From: Pseudobdellovibrionaceae bacterium
GTDB taxonomy: Bacteria > Bdellovibrionota > Bdellovibrionia > Bdellovibrionales > Bdellovibrionaceae
Direction: 5' to 3'
DNA: 64,000 nt
Assembly: GCA_013359135.1 (NCBI GenBank)
Contig: JABWCN010000001.1
Span: 1 to 64,000, forward strand
Positions 45,988-56,000 of the stretch are shown here, in pieces. Position 1 is the stretch's first letter; each line of letters starts with the position of its first letter. The position numbers and the translations under genes are program-made. The notes under the pieces were generated by a model. That model saw only the letters and a program-made list of their open reading frames with translations, was not told the origin of the DNA and ran no database searches.

Positions 45988-46630
45988 GTCGAACATCCTC
46001 TCCTGTGAAGGCAAAGATGACATCTTCTGCAATATTTGTTGCATGATCTCCTAACCTTTCTAAATTTCTTGCTATCAAAATTAAATCGAGACTAGCATCC
46101 ACATCCTGAGGATTTTTCTTCATATGCTCACATAACTCTCTGAAGACTTTATTTTTTAAATCATCCACTTCATCGTCCATGAGTAAAATTTGTCTTGAGT
46201 GATCAGCATCTCCTTTAACAAAACAGTCCAGAGATTCCTTCACCATTTTTCTAACAAAATCTCCCATTTGCGTGATCATAGACACTTGAGCTAATGGTGG
46301 ACGAGTTAAATAATCACCAGTCGTATAGGTGATATTCATCACCTGATCACCCATTCGTTCCAAGTCCGTATTAATTTTAAGCACAGATAAAATCAACCTT
46401 AAGTCCTTTGCTACAGGACTCTGTTTGGCTAAAATAGTTAAACAAGTTTCATCAATCTTTATATGATCTTCATTAATTTTCTGCTCAATTTGATGAATAT
46501 TTTTTAGCTTTGAAGCATTACGCGTGGCTATGGCCTGAGTGACCTCCTGAAGAGCCATTTCAACACTTCCACCCATGATCAAAATTAACCTTTTAACTTC
46601 ATCAATTAAATTATCCAATGCTCTTTCCAA
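45965..46630 (-). CDS. phoU: Phosphate signalling protein PhoU
   Basis: 221 residues, all-helical, with the two PhoU repeats: MGGSVEMALQEVTQAI ... LTILAKQSPVAKDLRLILSVLKINTDLERMGD and LILIARNLERLGDHATNIAEDVIF. The repeated E(R)xGD motifs are the metal-binding sites. It restrains PhoR when phosphate is plentiful. TTG start with GAGGA upstream. It heads phoU-phoB-phoR-methyltransferase. The pst transporter genes that often adjoin phoU are not in this window. Confidence 0.93.
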   Translation of the reverse strand: MERALDNLIDEVKRLILIMGGSVEMALQEVTQAIATRNASKLKNIHQIEQKINEDHIKIDETCLTILAKQSPVAKDLRLILSVLKINTDLERMGDQVMNITYTTGDYLTRPPLAQVSMITQMGDFVRKMVKESLDCFVKGDADHSRQILLMDDEVDDLKNKVFRELCEHMKKNPQDVDASLDLILIARNLERLGDHATNIAEDVIFAFTGEDVRHGGKSGA

Positions 46631-46767
46631 TACATCCTCACTTGCTAATTACCCATATTTTTTTTTAAAGGCAAACCCCTATTAGTGTATACCTAGATCT
46701 TAACGATTTCCTAACAAATTATAAAGGTGAAACTCTCTTTTTAGATGCAAGGCTGCAGAAATAGAAA

Positions 46768-47823
46768 CTAAAAGCTTCTTCTTAATCCCGCAAACCCAAA
46801 TTCGACCTCTGGAGAGTATTTAGAATGGTTCTCCTGATAGCTTGTCTTTGAGTAACCAACCAAAAAACGATTCAACGAATGACTTCCATAACTGAACACC
46901 ACCTGCTGGGAATTAATTTCGTCTTGCTTTTGCTCTGTGTATGGATCCAAATAATCTGCTTTAAGCATCAAAGAATGTCTGTCACTAAAAGAAATTATTG
47001 TCCACAAAGATCCTCCACGAGCATTAACGATGGTCTCTGGAAATTGTGTACTGTCCCATCCTTCAGCTCTTTTATAATCTGAAATTCCAATTGCTGGATC
47101 CTGAGAGGAAAATACCTCCATGCCTAGCTTAAAAAAATCGAAGCTGTATCCCGCTTTCAAAATAAGTCTCTCTTTGAGATTAAATGGTTTTTCGTATTCA
47201 TCATAACCACCTCTGAGATATAAAAAAGCCACCCTAAAAAAATCATCATTGAAGTCTAAAAGAAAATAGGCATCTTTTTGATTTCCATCTTCTTCTTTAC
47301 GATTCTCTTCACCATTAACTACTCCCACCCCGGTGCTTAAATAGGAGCTTAAAAAATATTGCCATTCAACTCCTAGATCAGCAGTTGCCAAATATCCAAA
47401 GCGTCTTGAAGCTGAGTTTAACTCATTAAAAAACTCAAAGTTAAAATGCTCAGACTCTCCTTCGTGAAAAAAATTTCTAATTAAACCATAACGAACCACC
47501 TGAGAAGAGTCTTCCGCCATCCACTGATAAAAAGCCCTCACCATTTCTGTCTGAAATTTATGATTTAAGTTGTCTCGATTTGCAGAAAGCTGAAGCTCCA
47601 TAAATAAAAAGTTATTATCATCAAACAGGGCAGCAAAATTAACTATAGAGGAAGGTGCTAAGAAGGCAACTTGGCCTTGCTTTGACGTTGGCTTAGAACT
47701 TACTTTAGTGAAAACATTTAATTCTCCCCCCACTTGAACTTGAACTGATGGTATTTCGGTTTGGGCTTGAAGATCGAACACACAAAAAAATAAACAACCT
47801 ATGATAACTTTTTTTAAATACAT
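46768..47823 (-). CDS. Outer-membrane porin-like protein in the phosphate cluster
   Basis: 351 residues. The signal peptide ends near FDLQAQ. The mature chain alternates strands and turns (FRVAFLYLRGGYDEYEKPFNLKERLILKAGYSF) and ends in RRSF with terminal Phe, so it is a beta-barrel. The layout (VQVQVGGELNVFTKV near the start, YGLIRNFF) recalls phosphate-selective OprP/OprO-type porins, but I cannot confirm a family by eye. Its position between phoU and a Ppx/GppA gene suggests anion or phosphate uptake. No clear Pho box was found. Confidence 0.65.
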   Translation of the reverse strand: MYLKKVIIGCLFFCVFDLQAQTEIPSVQVQVGGELNVFTKVSSKPTSKQGQVAFLAPSSIVNFAALFDDNNFLFMELQLSANRDNLNHKFQTEMVRAFYQWMAEDSSQVVRYGLIRNFFHEGESEHFNFEFFNELNSASRRFGYLATADLGVEWQYFLSSYLSTGVGVVNGEENRKEEDGNQKDAYFLLDFNDDFFRVAFLYLRGGYDEYEKPFNLKERLILKAGYSFDFFKLGMEVFSSQDPAIGISDYKRAEGWDSTQFPETIVNARGGSLWTIISFSDRHSLMLKADYLDPYTEQKQDEINSQQVVFSYGSHSLNRFLVGYSKTSYQENHSKYSPEVEFGFAGLRRSF

Positions 47824-47880
47824 CTAAAAAGACTGCCTGAAGGCTTTACAACTAACAACATTTGATAGATGATGTCATCG

Positions 47881-48804
47881 ATGAATAAATTTTTCTCATC
47901 TATTGATATCGGATCTAATGGCATCAGAATGATGATTGCTGAAGTTATTTTTGAAAACCAAAAGCCTGTTCGTTTGAATGAGGTAAAAAAGATTAGAACC
48001 CCTGTCAGACTAGGAAAAGACGTATTTTTGGATCAACCAATATCAGAACAAAATATAGTAGAATCAATCGAGACTTTTCTACACTTTAAAAACCTTAATC
48101 AAAAGTATCAAATTTCAAAATGTAGGGCCGTTGCAACCAGCGCATTGAGAGAAGCCAAAAACAAAGAAGACTTCATAAACCGTATTGAAAAGACTTCTGG
48201 TATTAAAATTGAACTCATAGATGGACTCGAAGAAGCTAGACTTATTTTTCTTGCTATTTCTAAGGAAGTTTCACTACAAAATGTCACTACAGTTTTAATT
48301 GACGTGGGTGGTGGTAGTGTTGAAATTACATTCTGTGAAAATGGAAAGTCTATTTCCAGTCAAAGTTTTCCAATAGGGACGGTGAGAATTCTTGATCACT
48401 TGATCAAAAGAAAACTTACAGAACCTAATCTTAAAGTAGTTTTTGGCGATTTTATCACACCAATAGCAAAGTTTGTAGCTAACACCCCAACAAATGACAA
48501 TGTTGCCTTTGCTGTCGGAACTGGTGGCAATCTTGAGTGCATGTCTCGTTTAAAACTAGACCTTTTAAAAAAAACCACAAATACCTATTTGACCTTAAGC
48601 GAGCTTGTTGAGATTTACGAAAAACTTTCTCATATGTCTATAGAAGAACGGGTTCACAAATTAAAGCTTCGTCCTGACAGAGCAGACGTCATTTTACCTG
48701 CTATTTTGACGGTAAAAACTATCATGAGACAAGCTCAAACACAAAAGATATTAATCCCCTGTGTTGGACTAAGAAATGGTGTCCTTTGGTCGATGCTTGA
48801 ATAA
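47881..48804 (+). CDS. ppx: Ppx/GppA-family exopolyphosphatase / pppGpp phosphatase
   Basis: About 307 residues; an alternative start lies 12 bases earlier. The actin-like ATPase fold of the Ppx/GppA family shows in FSSIDIGSNGIRMMIAEV, VLIDVGGGSVEITFCENG and FAVGTGGNLECMSRL. It contains only the N-terminal catalytic half (E. coli Ppx has over 500 residues), as in short Ppx1-like proteins. It hydrolyses polyphosphate or pppGpp. Its place beside phoU-phoB-phoR fits phosphate storage. The promoter region overlaps that of the divergent porin gene, with only about 50 bases between starts. Confidence 0.85.
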   Translation: MNKFFSSIDIGSNGIRMMIAEVIFENQKPVRLNEVKKIRTPVRLGKDVFLDQPISEQNIVESIETFLHFKNLNQKYQISKCRAVATSALREAKNKEDFINRIEKTSGIKIELIDGLEEARLIFLAISKEVSLQNVTTVLIDVGGGSVEITFCENGKSISSQSFPIGTVRILDHLIKRKLTEPNLKVVFGDFITPIAKFVANTPTNDNVAFAVGTGGNLECMSRLKLDLLKKTTNTYLTLSELVEIYEKLSHMSIEERVHKLKLRPDRADVILPAILTVKTIMRQAQTQKILIPCVGLRNGVLWSMLE

Positions 48805-48940
48805 CTCCCTAGTATAAATTTGCTTTTTTGATAATTTATTTGACAGTTCTATTTTTGAAACAAACATTTCATACTCTTTTATTTCTATTTAAAATTTTCT
48901 AATTAGATAGACTTAAGTCTCTCCAATTCAAATCCGAGTA

Positions 48941-49723
48941 ATGGACATGGGCATGTTAGATAGATACAAAAAAAAGACAGGTTTTATTCAGTTACTTAAT
49001 CTGCTTGAGACTTCAAGTAAAACCAAGCAAGAACAATTTTTAAATCTTATTCACCAAGAAAACCCCCACTGGGAAGAGGCTTTAAAAAAACGAATTTTGA
49101 ATATCGATAGAATTGTTTCTTGGAACAAGGAAACTCTTGCTGAAATTATAAGTCGTGTTCAGCCTCTCACTCTAGCTGTTGCTCTAAGGCATTTTTCAGA
49201 AGAAAAACGTAATAACATCCTTGCCGTTATCTCACAAAGTGAACAAAGAAAAATACATAATTTAGTGACCGAAACTAATCCAACACCTGCTGAGGTTGCC
49301 ACATGCATCTCAAAAGTCGTTGTTGAAGTACGTACGTTAATACAACAAGGTATTATTAAGTTAGAAAAAATTGACCCTGAATTATCCATACCTGAAAACA
49401 TTGAAGAATTATTAAGTCAAAAACAAGTTTCAACTCATAACTATACCGAGCAACAAAATTCCCCCTCTACAAATCAGCAAGAAACTACTGAAAGTAAAAT
49501 CTCCGAAGCAGAAACTAATCTTGATTTTAGTGGTTTTTTTCAAAAGACAAAGGCATCTGGGGCATCGAGTTTAGAAGAAAAATCAGAAGTTCCAAAAAAT
49601 AATAAGGAAGAATTAGACTTTTTAAAAAAGAAAGTTAACTTATTAGCCTCAGAAAATACACAGCTTAAACAAGAGCTTTCAATTTTGAGAAATAAACTAG
49701 AGCAAATTAAAAAAATTGCTTAA
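48941..49723 (+). CDS. Stand-alone FliG-like protein with coiled-coil tail
   Basis: 260 residues. Residues about 10-145 resemble a FliG middle/C-terminal unit: FIQLLNLLETSSKTKQEQFLNLIHQENPHWEEALKKRILNIDRIVSWNKETLAEIISRVQPLTLAVALRHFSEEKRNNILAVISQSEQRKI, then EVRTLIQQGIIKLEKI, like the end of FliG. After a Ser/Gln/Glu-rich linker, the last 40 residues are a heptad-like coiled coil (LDFLKKKVNLLASENTQLKQELSILRNKLEQ). No flagellar genes adjoin. FliG normally couples the rotor ring to the stator. This may be an alternative rotor part or a scaffold derived from it. Confidence 0.7.
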   Translation: MDMGMLDRYKKKTGFIQLLNLLETSSKTKQEQFLNLIHQENPHWEEALKKRILNIDRIVSWNKETLAEIISRVQPLTLAVALRHFSEEKRNNILAVISQSEQRKIHNLVTETNPTPAEVATCISKVVVEVRTLIQQGIIKLEKIDPELSIPENIEELLSQKQVSTHNYTEQQNSPSTNQQETTESKISEAETNLDFSGFFQKTKASGASSLEEKSEVPKNNKEELDFLKKKVNLLASENTQLKQELSILRNKLEQIKKIA

Positions 49724-49817
49724 ACTTTGAATACACAAGATAAGCTAAATCAGGTTATAACTGAGTTTTAGTGTCTAAAAAGGTTGATTTAACTAAAATT
49801 TATCAGTATTTTAAACC

Positions 49818-50840
49818 ATGTTTTCTAGCTCATTAAAGAATAATTTTTTTTTTATTTTCAAACTAATTTTTTCTAGTCAATTTTTGTTGTTAGTCTGTTC
49901 TGCAAAAACTTTTGAAACTCCGCATATTGATACTATCTTGGATTCAAAATCTTTCAGGTCTATTACATGGAGTAAAAAACTTATACCTAATACTCATTTT
50001 ATTATAACAGACTCTTCTCAACAAATTGTTGGTTTGGCTCAGCTAAAATCTCAAAATCAGATTGAAAATGGAAAATTTGAGAATATTTTTTTTCTACTTA
50101 AAGTCATAGACAATCAAATCATCCAAATAGGTGATGAGCTTTCTGAAATGAATTTGAGTTCATTCAATGAGAACTACAAAGGAACTACAGAGTTATTGGT
50201 CCGAAAACCTACCAACAATGTGTCTTCTCGCTTTAAGCCCATCTTCACTCAAGGTGTTGTTGCTGGAGACACTGCTGAAACTCTAGAAAAAGATGAATTT
50301 ATAATAACCTATCTTGGACAAGTCTATTATGGTTTTTTTCCTAATCTGACCCTAGGGACTGCTGCCCCTTTGAATGCCGCAGGGGGATTGAACTTTGTTT
50401 CCAAAATTAAATTTTTTAGCTCTGAAAACAACACACTAGCCTCTGGAATCAGCTTCACACGTATGCCACAAACTAGTCAAAGCAATTTAAATTTAACTTT
50501 TCTTTGGGACTCTTATAGTAATTCCACCATGATCACTCACAATTATTTAAGTTTAGCTGTTTTATCCTATGATAAAGCTGCGGAAACAACAGCGATTAAA
50601 TCTTTTGCTTCTAGTTCTATTCAATCTGGATATGAGTTTATTCTATCTAACTGGGATCGTGTTTTATTGGGACCAAACTATAATTTTGAGAAAAAAAGTA
50701 TTGGTGGCTATTTATCCTATGTAAAAATTTGGGATAGACTTCATGCCTATTTCAGTTTGAACACTATTGATATTAGAAAAACTCAATGGTCTTACACAGA
50801 AGGATACTACTTCTTTTTAGATGTCTATTGGCGATTTTAA
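49818..50840 (+). CDS. Putative outer-membrane beta-barrel protein
   Basis: 340 residues, not recognised. A signal peptide (FFFIFKLIFSSQFLLLVCSA) leads to a region rich in beta segments (SSENNTLASGISFTRMPQTSQSNLNLTFLWDSYS...), and the chain ends in FLDVYWRF with a terminal Phe, the usual barrel mark. The first 120 residues could form a small periplasmic domain. Function unknown. The next gene is convergent, 3 bases away. Confidence 0.6.
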   Translation: MFSSSLKNNFFFIFKLIFSSQFLLLVCSAKTFETPHIDTILDSKSFRSITWSKKLIPNTHFIITDSSQQIVGLAQLKSQNQIENGKFENIFFLLKVIDNQIIQIGDELSEMNLSSFNENYKGTTELLVRKPTNNVSSRFKPIFTQGVVAGDTAETLEKDEFIITYLGQVYYGFFPNLTLGTAAPLNAAGGLNFVSKIKFFSSENNTLASGISFTRMPQTSQSNLNLTFLWDSYSNSTMITHNYLSLAVLSYDKAAETTAIKSFASSSIQSGYEFILSNWDRVLLGPNYNFEKKSIGGYLSYVKIWDRLHAYFSLNTIDIRKTQWSYTEGYYFFLDVYWRF

Positions 50841-50843
50841 AAG

Positions 50844-52046
50844 TTACTGTGGGCAAGAATACTCACTGAGGGTAACTTTAGTTCCAACTGGAAGTTTTTT
50901 ATTAAATTTTATCAAATTACCTACAACCTCATAAGAAATACTAGAGTCTGACGTTGCCACTGTAACACTAAGACCTGAAGGATTAGCACATTCAATAGCT
51001 ATATTATCCACAATGGCTCCAGAAACTTGATTAAATATATCATATAGTTGTCCTGAATAGTCATCACTGCAAATATCGCCGAGAACCATTTTAATGCTCT
51101 CTAAGTTTTTTGCCTTTCTTTCAGCATTAACAATATTTTGTGCTTCTTTTCTAGCATTATCATATTCATAACCATAGGAGCCATTAACTACATTCAAAAG
51201 TTGCTTAGCCTGAACAGGTAAGCAATATTCATCTGCGACAATTATGGGATGAATACCAAAATTTTTATTAGGGAACTGAGTTCTTATGTTTTGAGCTAAA
51301 TTCACTCCTTTGTCCATTTCAGTAAGAGCATAGTTAGCCTCCGAGAAATACAACTGACTTCTCTCGTCCTCATCAGATAAAAAAATTAATTGAAAATCAG
51401 CATCATCTCTTAAGAAGCTATCAGGATTATTTTTTATCACAAGATTAGCTGCATATATTCCACGTTCATCACCACTTGGACAATTATTATAATATTCCAA
51501 GTTATAATTTCCTTCATTAATTTTTTTTCCCGAGTTTATCCAGTTTCTAATAAAATTTTCACATGTCAATGTCTCTGGTCTCTTGATAGCTGAATTAAAA
51601 ATATTAATTTTTTCCGCTATAGTGCCATCTCCAGAGCTTAGAAACTTCTTACCATTACTTAACGAAATTAGATTTCCGTCTTGTAAACCTCCGTTTTGAT
51701 TAATATCTCTAGCTTTATTTTGTGTGCTAGAGATATCTGTAGTTGTAAAACCAATACGATAGTTTATATTCTTTTTTTCTAGATTATTTATAAACTGTCC
51801 AAATCGATCAGCCATACGTTGCTGTTCAAAAGACATTGAAGCAGAGTTATCATTAACAATAAGAATATCGACATTTCCACCTTCTATAGTAACTACTTTG
51901 CTGGGATAAACAGCTTTACCATTTTGTACAACACAAGTCCCTTGAGCTTCACACTCGTAATGCTGTGAAAATTTAACCTCCGAGCAAGCGCTTACGAATA
52001 GAACTAATAAAAAAGTTGTTATAAGATACTGTATTTTTACCAACAT
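50844..52046 (-). CDS. Lipoprotein with von Willebrand factor A domain
   Basis: 400 residues. The lipobox is LFVSAC with Cys21. The VWA-type domain starts at VDILIVNDNSASM near residue 58, whose DNSAS fits the metal-dependent adhesion motif DxSxS. It continues through residues about 60-330 with FTTTDIS and FLSDEDERSQL. Several Cys in the mature chain may form disulfides. Surface VWA proteins bind other proteins or extracellular ligands. Similar VWA lipoproteins are frequent in Bdellovibrionota. No operon partner. Confidence 0.8.
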   Translation of the reverse strand: MLVKIQYLITTFLLVLFVSACSEVKFSQHYECEAQGTCVVQNGKAVYPSKVVTIEGGNVDILIVNDNSASMSFEQQRMADRFGQFINNLEKKNINYRIGFTTTDISSTQNKARDINQNGGLQDGNLISLSNGKKFLSSGDGTIAEKINIFNSAIKRPETLTCENFIRNWINSGKKINEGNYNLEYYNNCPSGDERGIYAANLVIKNNPDSFLRDDADFQLIFLSDEDERSQLYFSEANYALTEMDKGVNLAQNIRTQFPNKNFGIHPIIVADEYCLPVQAKQLLNVVNGSYGYEYDNARKEAQNIVNAERKAKNLESIKMVLGDICSDDYSGQLYDIFNQVSGAIVDNIAIECANPSGLSVTVATSDSSISYEVVGNLIKFNKKLPVGTKVTLSEYSCPQ

Positions 52047-52268
52047 AGGAAGTCTCCTAACTTACTTAGTAACAAGAATGATACCAAGCAGGAGAGTCTA
52101 TATTCGTTTTAATCCTCACGCTCTCTCATAGCGCCTAGAAATGTCCCCAGCTGAATAATATATTTACAAATCACCATTTGTTTTTTTATTGTTTGTTAAC
52201 TTTTGATGTTTCTTATTTTAGACATTAAATGTGAAGTTGAAATGAACTAGTAGCGAAAGTTGACTAAA

Positions 52269-52297
52269 AAAATGATGGGCGAAATGCTCATCATTTT
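52269..52297 (-). terminator. Probable intrinsic terminator
   Basis: A 12-base-pair stem (one G-U pair) with a 5-base loop. On the minus strand the stem runs into TTTTTAG. It lies about 170 bases downstream of the small secreted-protein gene that ends at 52464 and would end its transcript. Confidence 0.6.
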
Positions 52298-52416
52298 AGA
52301 AGTTTATATCACCCCATTTTAAAGTTATAAAATTATGCTTTTATTTTTATGTTGATTGATTTGATAGCTTTATGAAAATAAGAATATTGAATACAGTGAC
52401 TTTTGCTATTTACACT

Positions 52417-52453
52417 GATGGCTTTTTTCAAGTCATTTAAGAAAAAAACCATC
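52417..52453. repeat. 13-base inverted repeat after the small secreted-protein gene
   Basis: GATGGCTTTTTTC (52417-52429) pairs with GAAAAAAACCATC (52441-52453), with one mismatch, around an 11-base loop. It lies about 10 bases past the stop of the gene at 52464. No U-tract follows in either direction, so it may be an mRNA-stabilising 3' hairpin rather than a terminator. Confidence 0.45.
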
Positions 52454-52463
52454 GTCTGTAGAG

Positions 52464-52826
52464 TTAGTCGAGTAAAATTGCTTTTAAAGAACATTTTTGA
52501 ATATTATCATTTTCAATGTAAACATTAAAAATAAGACTCCCTTCAATGCTCTTATTTGTACGAGTGTTCATAGCACTAAACCTTTGGGACATAGAAGTTA
52601 GTCCTGCGAATAAATTTGATTGAAAATACTGTTGATCATGACTTCCCACAGAAGTATTAATTACATCACCAGGTTCAACCAATTCATCATTATTCTTAAT
52701 TATATTAACTATTGCAGCTTTGTATTTGTCTATATTGCACTTAGCTGTTGAGAATTCCTTAGCATTCGCAGCTAGAGTTAATGTCATAAAGTTAAAAAAG
52801 AATAAAACTCTAAAAATATTTTTCAT
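52464..52826 (-). CDS. Small secreted protein of unknown function
   Basis: 120 residues with a clear signal peptide (FRVLFFFNFMTLTLAANA, cleaved before KEFSTAKC). The mature protein has two Cys (CNIDKY near the start and IQKCSLKAILLD at the end), possibly one disulfide. Not recognised. It is a single gene followed by hairpins. Confidence 0.6.
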   Translation of the reverse strand: MKNIFRVLFFFNFMTLTLAANAKEFSTAKCNIDKYKAAIVNIIKNNDELVEPGDVINTSVGSHDQQYFQSNLFAGLTSMSQRFSAMNTRTNKSIEGSLIFNVYIENDNIQKCSLKAILLD

Positions 52827-53064
52827 ATCATCTCCTAATTTAAAAATTATTATTTAAGTATAAAGCATCAACATCTATACTTTGATGCAAGATCAAAACC
52901 ATTTATTAAAAGTTAAACGATTTTAAAGAAATAATACTACACTAATTGACTAAAATTATTAGACAGCTGTATAAATAAAAACCACAAACATACAAGCTCC
53001 CCCTCCAAGTCAAACTTAATTGTTGTTTCCTTGAAGAGAAAGCCTGGTCTTTTAAGAAATAATT

Positions 53065-56000
53065 TTATTTTAAAAAAGTTCCTAGCAAACTTTTACAACT
53101 AGTTGTTGTCCAATCTGGACAAAAACTAGTATTATAAGAAGCTCCATTTTTTACATAAACATTTGCGGGAAGCTTAATAAGACTTGAATTATAGAGAAGG
53201 CCACCAAGCTCAATATAAGAGTTGTTAACATCATCTAGCTTCAAGATTCCATTGCTTTTATAATTTAAAATTAATGGCAACAAAGTACTGTTATCATTTA
53301 TGACTAAATTAGAGCTTTCCAACTTTAAATAATAACCTATATATTGACTATTAAGTTTAACTTTAGCCGGTAAACTCTTAGCTATAGTAATACGTGGATG
53401 AATTTTAACAAACTCCTTAACATCAGCTCCATCTTTAGTATAATATATGTTAGAATCAATATAGGAATCTGTACTTCCAACCATACGAACTTCAGTAAAG
53501 CTCTCTAGGTCTGTAACATTATCTGCGAGAAAATAAATACTCTCTCTTTCGATTGTTCCGCTATCAGCATAGACATTTCCTTCCACATTTATTTTTCCGC
53601 CTGAGAGAAAACCTTTCGCAGTATAACCAGCTGAGCCAAAAGACAGATCTCCACTCAAATTAAGTACAGAATCTGCTAGATCAAATTTACAATTAGCCCC
53701 TACAAATTCCACATGCTTAAACTGATTCTGATTTTGACTGATTTTAATTCTGGTGGTTGAATTGGCATAACATGTAAAATTAGTTTTAAAATCAGAACTA
53801 ATTTTTCCAGAATTGACAATGACATCTTTCATAAAAAAGTTATCATTAGCGTAGACTAACGACGAATTCTCATCTTTATTCACTATAAGATTATACCCAC
53901 TACTACCTGCTGAGTATACTTTTTGCATATTAGAACCAATAGCAACAAGGGTATTGGCCATATTATATGGATATTGGTTATTCAATGTGGAATCGTAAAG
54001 ATCTTTTTTGAATTCAATATTTGCTCCAGTCACTGATGTAGAGTTTTTCATAGTTGAGCCTGAAGCTATATTAAGATCTCCATTCACAATTATCTTATTT
54101 TTAATAGTTAGTGTAGAATAAACTTCAGAAACTAAACCTAAATTTCCATTAAACTCAAAACCTTCTGGAACATCAATTGTACCGTATTTAAAAGTCAGCC
54201 AACCAAATTTTTGTAATTGGGCTTTAATGATTTTAAAATTTCCACCATAAAAGCTTTGATCATCTGAGGAAACCAAAGTTACTTTGCCATCGGTATTAAA
54301 AGTAATATTTGGGCTTCTTCCGTAGAATGAAACCTCATGGGTATCATTTACTCCACCTTGCATATATACCATGGTAGTGCCTCCACTTGAGCCACCCGCA
54401 CCTGAAGCAAAATTTTTCAAATCTAATTTTTTGGAAAGATAAATATCTTTTCCAACAAGGGATCCTCCTGCTGGATCTGATCCCGACAATTCTTTTGCAT
54501 AAAAATCTGATTCAAAATTCCAAGATGAGCCATAACCGTAAAACTCAGCTCTATCAAATTCAACCTTACCATTTTGATTAGTTGTATCAATCACGATTGG
54601 AGAGTATTCCCTAGGACTAAATTTAATAATCGACCCAAGTGTACTAACTTTACCGTTTTTATAGACAAATTTAGATTGAATATTCATAGAACCAGAAATA
54701 TTAACCATTCCTTGTGTATCTATAATAATGCCAGAAACATAGGGAATAACACCAACATCTGCAGATACAGAAATCACAGAATCACTACCTCCTGACAAGA
54801 TAATATCGGAAGATCCAAGTTTTCCAGCAGCGGTCAAATTTAATTTCTTACTAACAAGGTATGAACCACCAGTAATTGTTCCAGATGATATAGCATCTGC
54901 TAGAGTTAAATTCACAACTTTTACAGACTTTGAAGATTCATTCTGAATAATGCCACCATAGCCTTGCATTTTTAAATTAAAAAATGTTACATCTGAAGCA
55001 TTTAGTTTAACAATGCCTAAGTACAACAGGGGATCAAGAATGACATTGCCGTTATTAGCTTCAAATCCTTCTTTTTTAGCTATATATAAATTTTGCGAAA
55101 CACTTAGCTTGTAAGGATTAAAATCATCACTTGCTGATCTATACGCCTTAAAAACACCGTCTTTAATAATTAACTCAGCAACCGCAATGTCATGATTTTG
55201 CGAGAATGCTCCTGCAGAAAGAATCAACTTGTAAAAATTTATAGCTCTTGTGTTCTTAATTTCACAATTCGCACTACATGTATCATCTAAAATGACGGTA
55301 GAACCTGCAAATGAATTCGACTTCTGTTTTGGTAAGTCCGCACTCGAAGTAAGACCATTGCATGTGTTCGTAGACAAATCTACACTACCACACCAGTTTT
55401 TTAGGTTAGACCACTCAGAACTGACTTTTCCAGTCCATGTGTGCTTAGTCATAATTGTAACTTTAGCGCTAGCCATAGAAATTTGTCCATACTGATCGTG
55501 GAATGAATAAGTTAAACTTTCGCTACCAATATTATCCAAAATAATTTCTGATGTGGCACTTTCAACTGAAGCCTTTGGTGTGTAATTAAGCTTTCCACTA
55601 GAACTTACAGAAAAAGAGCTGCACTTACTACATGTTCCCTGGGCTCCAATATAAGTTATAACTCCATTGTCTGAAGTGGCTGTATCATTAGCAAATAAAT
55701 CTGCAACAATAGTTTGTCCATCTTCAACATAATAAGGTCCATCGTTATTAAGACTAGGAGGAGCAACGCCAATAGTTTTTTTCACTAACAAAGAGTCACT
55801 GTTCGTCTGAGGCGTTGCTGGATTGATCGGATTAGACTCAGTAATTACAGCATTTAATTTATAAAAATCGTTGTTAGATAATTTAAATCCAGAGGCTATG
55901 TTAAATTTGTTAAGATTTATTTTAGCACTCCAACGGCCAGTTGAATTACATACGACTTTAACTTCATCAGTTTTTTCCGTTGGCTTCATCGAGTTAGTAT

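Larger units (their letters stand above)
52047..52463. other. Intergenic stretch with two hairpins
   Basis: About 417 AT-rich bases with no gene. It holds the two hairpins listed separately. The part nearest 52047 should include the promoter of the VWA lipoprotein gene. Nothing else recognised. Confidence 0.6.
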
